NCBI GenBank assembly: GCA_002011815.1
Contig: MTOV01000015.1
Location: 149,034-197,783, forward strand
Reading direction: 5' to 3'
From: Nitrospirae bacterium JdFR-86
GTDB taxonomy: Bacteria > Nitrospirota > Thermodesulfovibrionia > Thermodesulfovibrionales > JdFR-86
DNA: 48,750 bases
In this document: piece after piece, positions 33,078-41,982 of the stretch
How positions within the stretch are numbered: the first letter of the stretch is position 1
How the letters are laid out: each line of letters begins with the position of its first letter
Made by a program: the position numbers and the translations under genes
Notes under the pieces: model-generated
The model's input: the letters and a program-made list of their open reading frames with translations, nothing else
Database searches by the model: none
Told to the model about the DNA's origin: nothing

Positions 33078-33638
33078 GTGAGTTACCAGATAGGTAAGCT
33101 TATTAACAATGAGACGGCAACGCTTATTATAAAAAACATGAAGGAATGGCTGGCATATAAAGAATTACAAAAAGTCAGCCAGAGCAAGAGCACATCCACA
33201 ATACTTGTTGTCAGCAGTAACCACTTTACAAGACATTATTTCAAGAAAGCGCTTGCCGGAAGCAATAGTGTTGTCAGGGCAGTGAGAAACGGAGAGTATG
33301 CCCTCTCTGCTATTAATTCGAATGCCTATGATGTTGTTATCATGGATGACAGACTGCCTGACATGAGCAATATGGAACTGCTAAGAAACATTAACGCTTA
33401 CTGTCCTGAAATACCTGTGATTATGATAACGCCGTGCAATCATCCGAAGGCAGTTTTAGATGCCCTTAAACATGGAGCTTTTTCATTCGTTCCCAAACCA
33501 TTTAGGCTCGAATTTATATTAAGGACGGTAAAAGAAGCTATGAGCTACAGGGCTATTGTCGAGGAATACGTAGCAGAATACGTTATGCCCTGCGAGGGAG
33601 GGGCATCAATACCTGGTACAGATGAGACGCCCACCTAA
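33078..33638 (+). CDS. Stand-alone receiver-domain protein with degenerate metal pocket
   Basis: 186 residues from a GTG start. Residues ~41-160 form a CheY-like receiver with D90 ('DVVIMDDRLPDM'), T118 ('VIMITPCNH') and K140 ('FVPKPFRL') conserved. The acidic pair that binds Mg2+ is replaced by S46-S47 ('ILVVSSNHF'), so normal phosphorylation is doubtful. A ~40-residue N-terminal extension and a ~25-residue tail show no output domain. It follows a kinase/LuxR pair and could be a phosphorylation-independent partner of it. It overlaps the convergent gspN by 4 nt. Confidence 0.75.
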   Translation: MSYQIGKLINNETATLIIKNMKEWLAYKELQKVSQSKSTSTILVVSSNHFTRHYFKKALAGSNSVVRAVRNGEYALSAINSNAYDVVIMDDRLPDMSNMELLRNINAYCPEIPVIMITPCNHPKAVLDALKHGAFSFVPKPFRLEFILRTVKEAMSYRAIVEEYVAEYVMPCEGGASIPGTDETPT

Positions 33639-34411
33639 AACCTGAGCACCCTTTTTATCGGAATGACATAATATCTGGAAGAAACCTGATATTTTTTCAA
33701 GAGTGCAAAAATCAGTGGCTCCGGCTCTTCAGGCATCAGTTCAAGCTTAACATTAATAGTTCTGCCCTGGATTGTTCCTTTTAACCGTGCATATAAGCCT
33801 TTGCCTTCAATGGAAAACGATTTGACCTTTATGAGCGTTCTCTTGAAGGTTGCTGCCCCTCTTGCAGTATGAAACATCGCAAGGGGAATTCTGACGCCTG
33901 AAAAAGGCGTATCCTCAAGTTGTAAGTTGTTTACAGAGAATTTAACGACTCCGGAGTTATTCTTCATATTGAGTTCTGCTTTCAGTATTCCGTCTCCTCT
34001 TATACCAGTGTATTCAAAAAGACCGAGTTCGCTTATACGGGCGTTATTAATAGACAGATTTACCTCGTAGTCTTTTCTTTTGAGCGTTGCAATACCTTTA
34101 AGCTCACCACCGCCTATGTTTCCACGAAAAGGTATGACCGCCTTCATGGACAGTAGTGAAAGGAGGTCTACCCTGCCTGATATGTCGTCCACGGACAGGA
34201 GTCTTGTGCCTGATTTTTTGAAGTCCACGCCTTCTATAGTAAAGTTATAGAACAGACCTTTTTTAAAACCAACGACTTCTACATTGAGGGAGTCCATATC
34301 CAGAGATTCCTCTATGGAGCTTACTATGAGGTCTGTGGGCACTGCCACGAGCCAGAAGCCCCATATAAAGGCAGCTGCCAGGGCTATGATTGCGATAAGA
34401 AATTTTTTCAT
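33635..34411 (-). CDS. gspN: Type II secretion protein GspN
   Basis: 258 residues. One N-terminal helix (MKKFLIAIIALAAAFIWGFWLVAVP) is followed by a beta-rich periplasmic domain ('GGGELKGIATLKRKDYEVNLSINNARISELGLFEY', 'FSVNNLQLEDTPFSG'), the pattern of the GspN family found at the end of T2SS operons. It is the last gene of the operon and overlaps gspM by 4 nt. Divergence is high, so the assignment rests on both position and pattern. Confidence 0.75.
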   Translation of the reverse strand: MKKFLIAIIALAAAFIWGFWLVAVPTDLIVSSIEESLDMDSLNVEVVGFKKGLFYNFTIEGVDFKKSGTRLLSVDDISGRVDLLSLLSMKAVIPFRGNIGGGELKGIATLKRKDYEVNLSINNARISELGLFEYTGIRGDGILKAELNMKNNSGVVKFSVNNLQLEDTPFSGVRIPLAMFHTARGAATFKRTLIKVKSFSIEGKGLYARLKGTIQGRTINVKLELMPEEPEPLIFALLKKYQVSSRYYVIPIKRVLRF

Positions 34412-34899
34412 CCGGCTTTCACAAGGGAAAGTGTCATGGTTATGTTTAAGAGTTCCGGGTTTTCAAAAGAGGTCTTTATGTTTATCTTTTTTATGACAAG
34501 CAGCATGGGTGCGTTTTCAATAGAGTAAAGAATGTTCACCATTTCGTTCATGCTTATGCTTTGTATGTTAAGTTCTGCTCTTTCTTCCGGCTGTGTCTCT
34601 GATGGTTTTTCATCAAGAAGCTTCACGGATTTGATTTTATCTTTCAACCCGAGGGGTTCAAACACCTCATCCACTGCATGCATAATGCCATGAACCTTTA
34701 TAAGGTGTTTTTTGCCTTCAAGCCTTTGCACCTTTTGTTTAAGGGATAAAAACTCATCTTTGAGTTTAAGCATTTCTTCATACCGTGTGTTTAAAGAGGC
34801 GAGTTCATTTTCTGCGGAGGACAGTGTGTTCAGCAGAAAGCCAGCGATTATGAAAGCGCAGAGAACAACGCCTGAACAAACTAATAGTGTCCTTTTCAA
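34408..34899 (-). CDS. gspM: GspM/PilO-like type II secretion platform protein
   Basis: 163 residues: an N-terminal membrane helix (~5-25), a coiled-coil segment (~25-60, 'ELASLNTRYEEMLKLKDEFLSLKQKVQRL') and a small ferredoxin-like domain ending in 'LVIKKINIKTSFENPELLNITMTLSLVKAG'. This matches the GspM/PilO bitopic fold that pairs with GspL. It overlaps gspL and gspN by 4 nt each. Confidence 0.75.
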   Translation of the reverse strand: MKRTLLVCSGVVLCAFIIAGFLLNTLSSAENELASLNTRYEEMLKLKDEFLSLKQKVQRLEGKKHLIKVHGIMHAVDEVFEPLGLKDKIKSVKLLDEKPSETQPEERAELNIQSISMNEMVNILYSIENAPMLLVIKKINIKTSFENPELLNITMTLSLVKAG

Positions 34900-35963
34900 G
34901 CCTCTTTCTCCTTTGCCGTTATGGTGAATACTATTTTATTCTGTGCCGACTGGGATGTATCCGACACCTTTACGTCCGAAAACATGGTTTCAAGCCGTGT
35001 CTTTATCTGTTGAACCTCGCTCAGGGATGATGCTTCTCCTTTCAATACAATGAGGTCTTTCTCCAGAGTGATTTCCGTAAGGGTGGTGAGCTTTAATTCC
35101 CCGAGTTTGAGCAGAAGCTCAAGCGGAGAGACCCCGCTGAAAATACTGTCTTTGTCTTTCATTTCTTTAAGATGCGATTTCATTCTGTAGATTAAGCCTT
35201 GGCTGCCCTGTAATTTCTCTTCTGGAAATATGCCTGAGTAGGTCTTGAGAATTTCGTTTTCAATATACGAAACCTCTTTTTTAACTGTAGTGATTTTCAG
35301 AGCCATGTCTGCTGTAAAGACGAGTGTAAGAATTATGATTAGTGCGAGTGTAAGTCTCAGTGAGCGTCTTGTTTTTTCCATTTCTTTTGTGTTGGAGAGT
35401 TCGCCTCGAAGGAGGTTGACCGTGCATGTTTCGATTTCCTTTTGTGCCCTTTGGATTCTTTTTTCGTTTTCAGTCCGGTACTCAAGCAGAAGGCGGCTTA
35501 GGTCTTTTGCAGAGGCTGACTCTTCAAGTGCTGAGCCGAGGTCAAGGGATGTTGCGGCTTTTGGGTCTATGTTTATTGCCCTGAGTCCGTCGAGCAGTTC
35601 TTTCAGGAGTTTTTTATCAGTATAAACAGCAAGGACTTTTCTGCCGCCGTTGAGATTTTCAAGTATAACTGCGTCGATTATAACGCTGTTAGGGTCATCC
35701 AGTATCAAACCTTCAAGCTCGAATGGCAATACCTGTCTTATCCTGTTTAAATCAGACAGTGGAAGCTCAAGCACTCTGAAGTTCAGCATTTCAATCGGAA
35801 GGCTCACAAAGGATTCTTTTATATCCTGAGGTAGGTGTTCTACACGGAATACACCGTCCTCGATGATAAAGGGTATTTTGTCTTTCAGACTATTTGAGCT
35901 TTTATCGAAGATATAAAGATATCCTTCTTTGCCTGTTATATCGAAGAAGGCTCTGGTTGCCAA
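34896..35963 (-). CDS. gspL: Type II secretion platform protein GspL
   Basis: 355 residues. A cytoplasmic actin-like region (~1-175, 'LPIEMLNFRVLELPLSDLNRIRQVLPFELEG') would recruit GspE. A single membrane helix lies at ~203-225 ('LTLALIIILTLVFTADMAL'), then a periplasmic PilN/GspL-type domain ('LLLKLGELKLTTLTEITLEKDLIVLKGEA'). The position between gspK and gspM agrees. Confidence 0.8.
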   Translation of the reverse strand: MATRAFFDITGKEGYLYIFDKSSNSLKDKIPFIIEDGVFRVEHLPQDIKESFVSLPIEMLNFRVLELPLSDLNRIRQVLPFELEGLILDDPNSVIIDAVILENLNGGRKVLAVYTDKKLLKELLDGLRAINIDPKAATSLDLGSALEESASAKDLSRLLLEYRTENEKRIQRAQKEIETCTVNLLRGELSNTKEMEKTRRSLRLTLALIIILTLVFTADMALKITTVKKEVSYIENEILKTYSGIFPEEKLQGSQGLIYRMKSHLKEMKDKDSIFSGVSPLELLLKLGELKLTTLTEITLEKDLIVLKGEASSLSEVQQIKTRLETMFSDVKVSDTSQSAQNKIVFTITAKEKEA

Positions 35964-36869
35964 TTAGACCTCCTTCCAGTATTTTACCTGTCCTGACGAG
36001 TCAATTACACACTCTATAATTCTTTTTATTCCGTCTTCTGAGAATGCAGTTGAGATTATGCGGAAGAATTCTCCTTTAACTGTTATCCGCCCCATGAGGC
36101 TGGTAGCAAGGGTTTCAAAGCCTGCGACTTTCTGCAGATGACTTGGATGTTCAAACGGCTTGACTTCTCTGTATCTGATTACTCTTTTAGCCATATCTTC
36201 GTTAATGTCCTTTGAAAGCGACATAAGCACAGGAATGTCTGCTCCGTTTATGTTTATATTAATAATACCCCTTTTCCCGTAGGCTGTTACATAGGGCATT
36301 AATTTATCATAGATTTCTCTGTTTATGCCTGGGATGAGTAAGAGTTCGTCGGTGCTTTCCATGGAGGCGTTCTTTGCTCCCTCTTCCGAGCCTTGAGTGC
36401 GTGGTGTCTGGTCTTTGTCTATCCAGTCGGCTATCCTGTCGGCGATGTCGGTGTCAAGAGACAGGTATTTCAGCAGTCTTACGAATGATTCATATGCATC
36501 TTCATTGAGTTTGTTATTGGAATAGACGAGTGAGTTGAGATTGAACTTGGATGTTTCGTCCTCGATTGTAATGGAGACCCTGAGGTTACTGCCTGTGTTT
36601 TTATCACTGCTGAAGGGGTCAGCAGGAGGCAGATAGACACTGCCGGGATAGGTGTAGGAGTTCTGCTCAAGGGCATAGTTTATAAGTCTTGATGCAAGTG
36701 TTACTCCGGATTTTGCCGTGAGGGAAAGTTTCTGTGAGGTCTGCCAGTTGGCAAGAAAGTTTGTGTTTACATAAACGCCGTATGCAAACTCCACTACCAC
36801 TGCCGTGATGATTGCAAGCACCATCAGGGTAAGGACAAGGGCTATGCCGTTGTGTGAGCCTGCCTTCAT
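35964..36869 (-). CDS. gspK: Type II secretion minor pseudopilin GspK
   Basis: 301 residues. The N-terminus 'MKAGSHNGIALVLTLMVLAIITAVVVEFAYGV' is a prepilin-like helix with cleavage after Gly and the GspK-typical lack of Glu5. A large domain with two SAM-like segments follows ('DEAYESFVRLLKYLSLDTDIADRIADWIDKDQTPR', 'TDELLLIPGINREIYDKLMPYVTAYG'). GspK caps the pseudopilus tip with GspI and GspJ, both encoded next door. Confidence 0.9.
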   Translation of the reverse strand: MKAGSHNGIALVLTLMVLAIITAVVVEFAYGVYVNTNFLANWQTSQKLSLTAKSGVTLASRLINYALEQNSYTYPGSVYLPPADPFSSDKNTGSNLRVSITIEDETSKFNLNSLVYSNNKLNEDAYESFVRLLKYLSLDTDIADRIADWIDKDQTPRTQGSEEGAKNASMESTDELLLIPGINREIYDKLMPYVTAYGKRGIINININGADIPVLMSLSKDINEDMAKRVIRYREVKPFEHPSHLQKVAGFETLATSLMGRITVKGEFFRIISTAFSEDGIKRIIECVIDSSGQVKYWKEV

Positions 36870-37438
36870 ATTTTGCTTCCTATCATGGGTCTTACGGTTT
36901 CAAAAAGCGTGATGCTTTTGTTCCTGAGCGGAACTGTTACAGTGATTTTCAGCTCTTCCGGCATTTCGGGTCTGTTCCATACTCCAAGCCATCTTTCCTT
37001 GTCCCTGACCTGTATTGAGAACTCCTCTATGTTTTCGACAATCTCGGCTTCCATGGTGTTTTCTTCTTCAGCCAAAGGGTGTGTGACTTTTTTAAAGAGT
37101 ATAAGGTTTCCGTCTTTTTCTTCCACATAATAAGAGATTTTTGAAAGCCCGGGCATCAGGGATGAAAATGCTGTAAATGTAATCTGTGATGCCTGCCTGC
37201 CGTATATATCCCTGTCTTTTATCTGGATGCCGGATTTGGCTGATTCGATTTCCCTCCGCATTATATCAAGAGCGGTTCTGACTTCATGGAGTCTGAGCAA
37301 TGATTCGTCGACCCCTGCTACTGCCCTTTGCGAGATGAAAAATGTGCTGTAAAGCGCAGTAAGGATTATCGAAAGTATCGCAAGGGTTACGAGTACTTCT
37401 ATGAGAGTAAGCCCTTTTCTGTTAATTGTTTTCATCAT
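36866..37438 (-). CDS. gspJ: Type II secretion minor pseudopilin GspJ
   Basis: 190 residues with a prepilin N-terminus (MMKTINRKGLTLIEVLVTLA; cleavage after the Gly of KG, Glu5 present), then a beta-rich head ('MRREIESAKSGIQIKDRDIYG', 'ISYYVEEKDGNLILFKK'). It overlaps gspI and gspK by 4 nt each. Confidence 0.88.
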   Translation of the reverse strand: MMKTINRKGLTLIEVLVTLAILSIILTALYSTFFISQRAVAGVDESLLRLHEVRTALDIMRREIESAKSGIQIKDRDIYGRQASQITFTAFSSLMPGLSKISYYVEEKDGNLILFKKVTHPLAEEENTMEAEIVENIEEFSIQVRDKERWLGVWNRPEMPEELKITVTVPLRNKSITLFETVRPMIGSKI

Positions 37439-37776
37439 CTTGCTGTGGTTATGAGTTCCTTAAGCACGACTTTCTCTTTGCCGTCTGTCACCGTTACTGA
37501 GATTTCCAGGGCACCCGGGTAACGGGACTCTTTTACCTCTGCTTCATACCTGTAGTCTGAGTAGGGGGCAGGAAATGTGCCTTTTGTACTCGAGGGGTTC
37601 TTTTCCAGTTCGGAAATCTTATTTTTGCCCAGGATTAAGGCTACTGTAGAGGTCTCGTGTCTTTGGGCAATGTTCAGATGGTAGTTAAGCGTGTAGATGA
37701 CTGTAATCAGCAGTCCGCTGATGATTGCCAGTGCAATCATGACTTCAAGAAGCGTGAAGCCTTTGGTTTTAGTCAT
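37435..37776 (-). CDS. gspI: Type II secretion minor pseudopilin GspI
   Basis: 113 residues, the usual small size. Prepilin leader MTKTKG then FTLLEVMIALAIISGLLITV with Glu5, followed by the short GspI head ('ALILGKNKISELEKNPSSTKGTFPAPYSDYRYEAEVKES'). It overlaps gspH by 8 nt. Confidence 0.9.
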   Translation of the reverse strand: MTKTKGFTLLEVMIALAIISGLLITVIYTLNYHLNIAQRHETSTVALILGKNKISELEKNPSSTKGTFPAPYSDYRYEAEVKESRYPGALEISVTVTDGKEKVVLKELITTAR

Positions 37777-38212
37777 TCAGTATCTTAGTCCTTCCGCTTA
37801 TCGGATTGAATGCAACGGTCATTTCTTTACCACTGTGTTCAAGATATACCCTAAGGTGTTCTTTAAGACCAAGAGGCTCGAAGAAGACTATAAGTTCGCC
37901 TTCTTTAACAGTGCCTTTTGAGGAGAGCTTTACAGCGGAAAGAGTCTTTATCTTTTCTGTTTTCGTGCCTCCTGAGTCTTCCCATTCGATGGTGTCTTCA
38001 TCGAGGTTGAACTTTAAAAAGAAGGTTTCTTTTTTTGATGCTGAGGTTTCGTTCAGGTATCTCAGTATGGATGCGACCTTTCTTGCCTCTGTTTTAAGCT
38101 TATTTTGTGAGATTGGGAAAGACGGCAGTGCCACTGCGAATATAAATGAGATGATGAATATAACTATCATCATCTCAAGGAGTGTGAATCCCTGTGCAGG
38201 GATTTTAATCAC
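37769..38212 (-). CDS. gspH: Type II secretion minor pseudopilin GspH
   Basis: About 147 residues from a GTG at 38212, which gives a normal short leader (VIKIPAQG) before FTLLEMMIVIFIISFIFAVALP with Glu5. Upstream in-frame ATGs at 38257 and 38287 would overlap gspG and give an unusually long leader. The head is hydrophilic ('ETFFLKFNLDEDTIEWEDSGGTKTEKIK'). SD evidence for the GTG is weak, so the exact start is uncertain. Confidence 0.8.
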   Translation of the reverse strand: MIKIPAQGFTLLEMMIVIFIISFIFAVALPSFPISQNKLKTEARKVASILRYLNETSASKKETFFLKFNLDEDTIEWEDSGGTKTEKIKTLSAVKLSSKGTVKEGELIVFFEPLGLKEHLRVYLEHSGKEMTVAFNPISGRTKILND

Positions 38213-38222
38213 ACGATGGCGT

Positions 38223-38657
38223 TTATTGAATATCCCAGTTTTTGATATCTGCGTCATTGCCTTCGCCGCCTTCCTGTCCGTCGGCACCGAGGCTTATGAT
38301 GTCAAAGTCGCCCTGAATTCCCGGTGAGATATAGATATATGGATTGCCCCATGGGTCAAGGGGGATTTTTTTCTGTTCGAGGTAACCGCCCTCCCTGTAG
38401 TTTTCAGGTATTCTGCCGACACTGGGTTTTTCTATAAGTGCTTCAAGTCCCTGCTCTGTCGTAGGGTAGAACCCGTTGTCGAGCTTGAAGAGCTTCAGGG
38501 CGGTCTCGAAGTTTTTAATCTGGACTTTTGCCTCTGCTATTTTTGCATCCTCTGTTCTTCCCATAAACCTCGGTGCTACTATCGCTGCAAGAAGACTTAG
38601 TATAAAGACTACGACTATTACTTCAAGCAGAGTGAACCCTTTTGAGGAGTTTTTCAT
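38223..38657 (-). CDS. gspG: Type II secretion major pseudopilin GspG
   Basis: 144 residues. Leader MKNSSKG then [22 protein letters not shown] with Glu5. The GspG signature follows: '[31 protein letters not shown]', '[18 protein letters not shown]' and a Ca2+-binding-type acidic loop ('[20 protein letters not shown]'). It forms the shaft of the pseudopilus. It overlaps the upstream subtilase gene by 4 nt. Confidence 0.95.
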   Translation of the reverse strand: MKNSSKGFTLLEVIVVVFILSLLAAIVAPRFMGRTEDAKIAEAKVQIKNFETALKLFKLDNGFYPTTEQGLEALIEKPSVGRIPENYREGGYLEQKKIPLDPWGNPYIYISPGIQGDFDIISLGADGQEGGEGNDADIKNWDIQ

Positions 38658-40819
38658 CTCTTTGTCCCCTTTCTTGAATTTTTTATGTAAATTAACGCAG
38701 TTATGGCAAAAGCTGCAAGGACTGCTGCTATGGGGTATTTAATGCCATACACTAAAGGGGTGAGTGCAATTCTGACTGCAAGTCTCAGTGGAGGATGTTT
38801 TGAGATATACTCAGCCAGAGGCGGGGAGTGCCTGTAGTAGTATTTCACTATTTTTCTGCCTATGGGGTTTGTTATGAGGTATTTGTCTCTGAATTTTTTC
38901 AGGGTGATTACTTCTGGTGCAAGGTAGCTTCCGTAGGCGGCTGTGGCGATAAAGCAGCCGCCACCACCGCCACTGGCTACTAAGGTGGTTGCTTGCGCTT
39001 CATTCGAATAAGAGGAGTTCCCCTCATCGTTATAAGCCCTTACCCTGTAGAAATAAGTTATGCCTGCTGAAAGTCCGGTGTCAGAATAAGACGTCTCGTT
39101 TGCACCAGTTGTTGCGATTTCAGTATAAGTGCCGTCTGATGTCTTCCGTTCTATCCTGAATCCGTTTTCAGCTGCCGAGTTGTCAGTCCATGTGAGTTTT
39201 ATCCCTGATGTTGAGAGGGCACTGGCAGAGAGATTAGACGGTGCATTAGGCGGTATGATTACGTTTGCTTCGTTGGAATAAAGAGAATAGCCGTTTGTGT
39301 TATATGCTCTGACCCTGTAAAAATAAGCTGTCCCTTCAGCTAATGTTACATCCGTATCGGTGTATGAGGTGGTATTCTGTATGAGTGTTACAAGTTCTGA
39401 ATATGTTTCGTTTATTCCTGTTTTCTTTTCTATAACATAGTTGGTTTCTACAGAGGAGTTGTCAACCCATGTAAGCTGTATTTCAGAGCCGGGTGTGATG
39501 CTCGCTTCCAGATGGGAGGGCGGAGCTGGGGAGATACTGTTTATATCAGCGGTGACAGCATTATAAGCATTAAGCCTTCCTTCTGTAATGACGGAGAGCC
39601 CTTTGTTATCAACTGTGCTTAGAATCAGTTCCCTTGCCTGAAAGCTGTTCAGTGCCGGGTTGTTTGAAAGCACGAGTCCTGCCACTCCGCTTACAAAAGG
39701 CGCTGCCATGGATGTGCCGCTGCTGTATGCATAGCTGCCATTGTATATTGTGCTGTATATATCCACGCCCGGGGCGGCTATATGCACAGACGCCTTGCCG
39801 TAATTGGAGAAGGATGCAAGGTTGTCGTTCTGGTCTGTAGCCGTAACAGACAAAATGTTAGTGCTTTGGTAGCTTGCCGGATAAAACGGGATGGAGTCAT
39901 TATCATTCGTGTCATTTCCTGCGGCACATGAAAAGAGTATTGACGATGCGTTATCTATAGCATCCTTCAGAAAAGGGTCTTCATCATAGTTTCCCCAACT
40001 GCAATTTACTATATGAGCACCGTTTGCCCTGGCATACTCTATTGCGGATATTGCGTCAGAGGTGTATCCCACGCCGTCAGCGTCCATAAATTTAAGAGGC
40101 ATTATCTTTGCCGTCCACATTACTCCTGTGATGCCTGTGCTGTTGTTGCCCTCTGCAGCTATTGTCCCTGCCACATGAGTGCCGTGCCCGTTATCGTCTA
40201 TGGGGTCGTTGTCGTTGTTTGCAAAATCCCATCCGATGCAGTCATCTGTGTAGCCGTTTCCATCGTCGTCGAGACCGTCAGTGCAGTCTGTTTCTCCTGT
40301 GTTGACCCAGATGTTGTTTGAGAGGTCAGGGTGGTCGTAATCCACTCCTGTGTCTATAACAGCGATGACCACATTTCCAAGGCCTGTGGTTATGTCCCAT
40401 GCCTCTGGTGCGTCAATGTCAGCGTCTGCTGTCCCCCCTGTTTGTCCTGTGTTATGAAGCCCCCATAGTTTGTCAAATGAAGGGTCATTTGGAGTTACAG
40501 CTATCGTTAAGACATAGTTCGGTTCGGCGTATTCGACATCAGGGTTGTTTTTGAACATCTCGACAGCGTCCTCTACGGACATGTCAGGGGGAATTTTCAG
40601 ATGATGCACACCTATAGATTTAAATTCTTTTATCTTTTGTATGCCGAACTGCCTGTTATGTAAAGCCTGAGATGCTTTTGATACGTGTTTCTTATACTTA
40701 ACGAGTATCTCTCCTTTGGCATACTGCCAGCTCTTGTGCGGTTTTTTGCTGGAGGCGAAAGATGCGTCCGCACTCAGCAAGAAAGCTATAGATAAGAAAA
40801 GAAAGAAAACCCTCAGCAC
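38654..40819 (-). CDS. Subtilisin-like (S8) serine protease with FnIII domains and C-terminal Cys anchor-like domain
   Basis: 721 residues. Signal peptide (~1-22), an I9-like propeptide (~30-105) and an S8 catalytic domain with triad D156 ('[15 protein letters not shown]'), H212 ('[12 protein letters not shown]') and S370 ('[13 protein letters not shown]'); the oxyanion Asn lies in 'AAGNDTN'. Two fibronectin type III domains (~432-615) follow. A Gly-rich hinge leads to C622 in '[12 protein letters not shown]', then a ~95-residue tail with a hydrophobic helix (~698-715) and a basic end (KNSRKGTKR). Lying between gspF and gspG with a 4-nt overlap, it is a likely substrate of this secretion system. 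Confidence 0.9.
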   Translation of the reverse strand: MLRVFFLFLSIAFLLSADASFASSKKPHKSWQYAKGEILVKYKKHVSKASQALHNRQFGIQKIKEFKSIGVHHLKIPPDMSVEDAVEMFKNNPDVEYAEPNYVLTIAVTPNDPSFDKLWGLHNTGQTGGTADADIDAPEAWDITTGLGNVVIAVIDTGVDYDHPDLSNNIWVNTGETDCTDGLDDDGNGYTDDCIGWDFANNDNDPIDDNGHGTHVAGTIAAEGNNSTGITGVMWTAKIMPLKFMDADGVGYTSDAISAIEYARANGAHIVNCSWGNYDEDPFLKDAIDNASSILFSCAAGNDTNDNDSIPFYPASYQSTNILSVTATDQNDNLASFSNYGKASVHIAAPGVDIYSTIYNGSYAYSSGTSMAAPFVSGVAGLVLSNNPALNSFQARELILSTVDNKGLSVITEGRLNAYNAVTADINSISPAPPSHLEASITPGSEIQLTWVDNSSVETNYVIEKKTGINETYSELVTLIQNTTSYTDTDVTLAEGTAYFYRVRAYNTNGYSLYSNEANVIIPPNAPSNLSASALSTSGIKLTWTDNSAAENGFRIERKTSDGTYTEIATTGANETSYSDTGLSAGITYFYRVRAYNDEGNSSYSNEAQATTLVASGGGGGCFIATAAYGSYLAPEVITLKKFRDKYLITNPIGRKIVKYYYRHSPPLAEYISKHPPLRLAVRIALTPLVYGIKYPIAAVLAAFAITALIYIKNSRKGTKR

Positions 40820-40827
40820 TTTTTCTC

Positions 40828-41982
40828 CTATCTTATAAGCTGGTTTAACTGGAACATCGGCAAAAGCACTGCAAGCACGATAAAGCCGACGATGACACCC
40901 ATCAGAAGAATCATTGACGGCTCAAGCAGGGACAGTGCTTTCCGGACTTTTCTGTCGAAGTCTTCTTCGTAGCTGTCTGCTGCCTTTTTAAGGACATCTG
41001 TGAGTTTGCCGCTTTTTTCGCCTGTGGCTATCAACTGAAGGAGCACAGGCGGCAGTCCTGTAAGCGATGCAGAAAGCCTTGCACCCTCGGATACCTTTCC
41101 GATTGCATCCTTAAGTTTTTCTGAAAGATAGGCGTTGCCTGTGGATTTTCCTGCAAGTTCAAGCGACCGGAGCATCGGCAAGCCGCCCTCAAGAAGAAAA
41201 CCGAGTGTCCTTGTAAAACGCGCAAGATAAAGGCTCTGGAACAAAGACATCAACACTCTGTCAAGGAGTGTTCTGTGCTTGTTTTTGAGATACCGTATCC
41301 CTCCTGCAAAGGCGATGGCTGCACCTATAATCAGCCACCAGAAATTGACGAAAAAATTACTTATCCAGATTAGGATTACTGTTATCAAAGGCAGGGCGTT
41401 TTTTGTATCCTCGAATATTCTGACTATCTTCGGGACGACAAAGACGAACAAGAACGAAAGCACAACAAGCCCTACTGATGCCATGAACACAGGGTATATC
41501 ATTGCTGCTTTTATCTTTTCCCTTGTGGCGTCCTGTTTTTCAAGGAAGTCCGAGAGCCTTTCGAGCACTTTATCCAGCGTGCCGCTTGCCTCTCCTGCGG
41601 CAACCATGTTCCTGTAAAATTCAGGGAAGATTTTAGGATACTCTTCCATAGCTCTTGAAAAGCTTGCGCCTTCGGATACCCTTTCTCTGACCCTTATAAG
41701 AATGTTTTTGTAGTATCCTCTGCTTTCTTCAGAAAGTGCTCTGAGCGCTTCGATTAAAGGCACGCCTGAGGAAAGAAGAACAGAAAGCTGTCTTGTTATT
41801 GCAGGCAGGCGGTTCCGGTCTGTTTTTTTCGCTCTCTGTTTCTCAACGGACTCTTCTATGTGTTTGGGATAGAGTCCGAGTTCTTTGATTTTTAGTATAG
41901 CGTCTTTTAGACTGCTGGCCTCGATACTGCCTGTAATTTCTGCTCCGCCTGCTTTGTATCCTTTATACCGAAATATCGGCAT
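40828..41982 (-). CDS. gspF: Type II secretion inner-membrane platform protein GspF
   Basis: 384 residues with two T2SSF repeats: '[22 protein letters not shown]' with '[23 protein letters not shown]', and '[21 protein letters not shown]' with '[25 protein letters not shown]'. Membrane helices lie at ~165-190, ~205-225 and ~350-378. It overlaps gspE by 20 nt. A paralogue of the PilC at 14156. Confidence 0.93.
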   Translation of the reverse strand: MPIFRYKGYKAGGAEITGSIEASSLKDAILKIKELGLYPKHIEESVEKQRAKKTDRNRLPAITRQLSVLLSSGVPLIEALRALSEESRGYYKNILIRVRERVSEGASFSRAMEEYPKIFPEFYRNMVAAGEASGTLDKVLERLSDFLEKQDATREKIKAAMIYPVFMASVGLVVLSFLFVFVVPKIVRIFEDTKNALPLITVILIWISNFFVNFWWLIIGAAIAFAGGIRYLKNKHRTLLDRVLMSLFQSLYLARFTRTLGFLLEGGLPMLRSLELAGKSTGNAYLSEKLKDAIGKVSEGARLSASLTGLPPVLLQLIATGEKSGKLTDVLKKAADSYEEDFDRKVRKALSLLEPSMILLMGVIVGFIVLAVLLPMFQLNQLIR

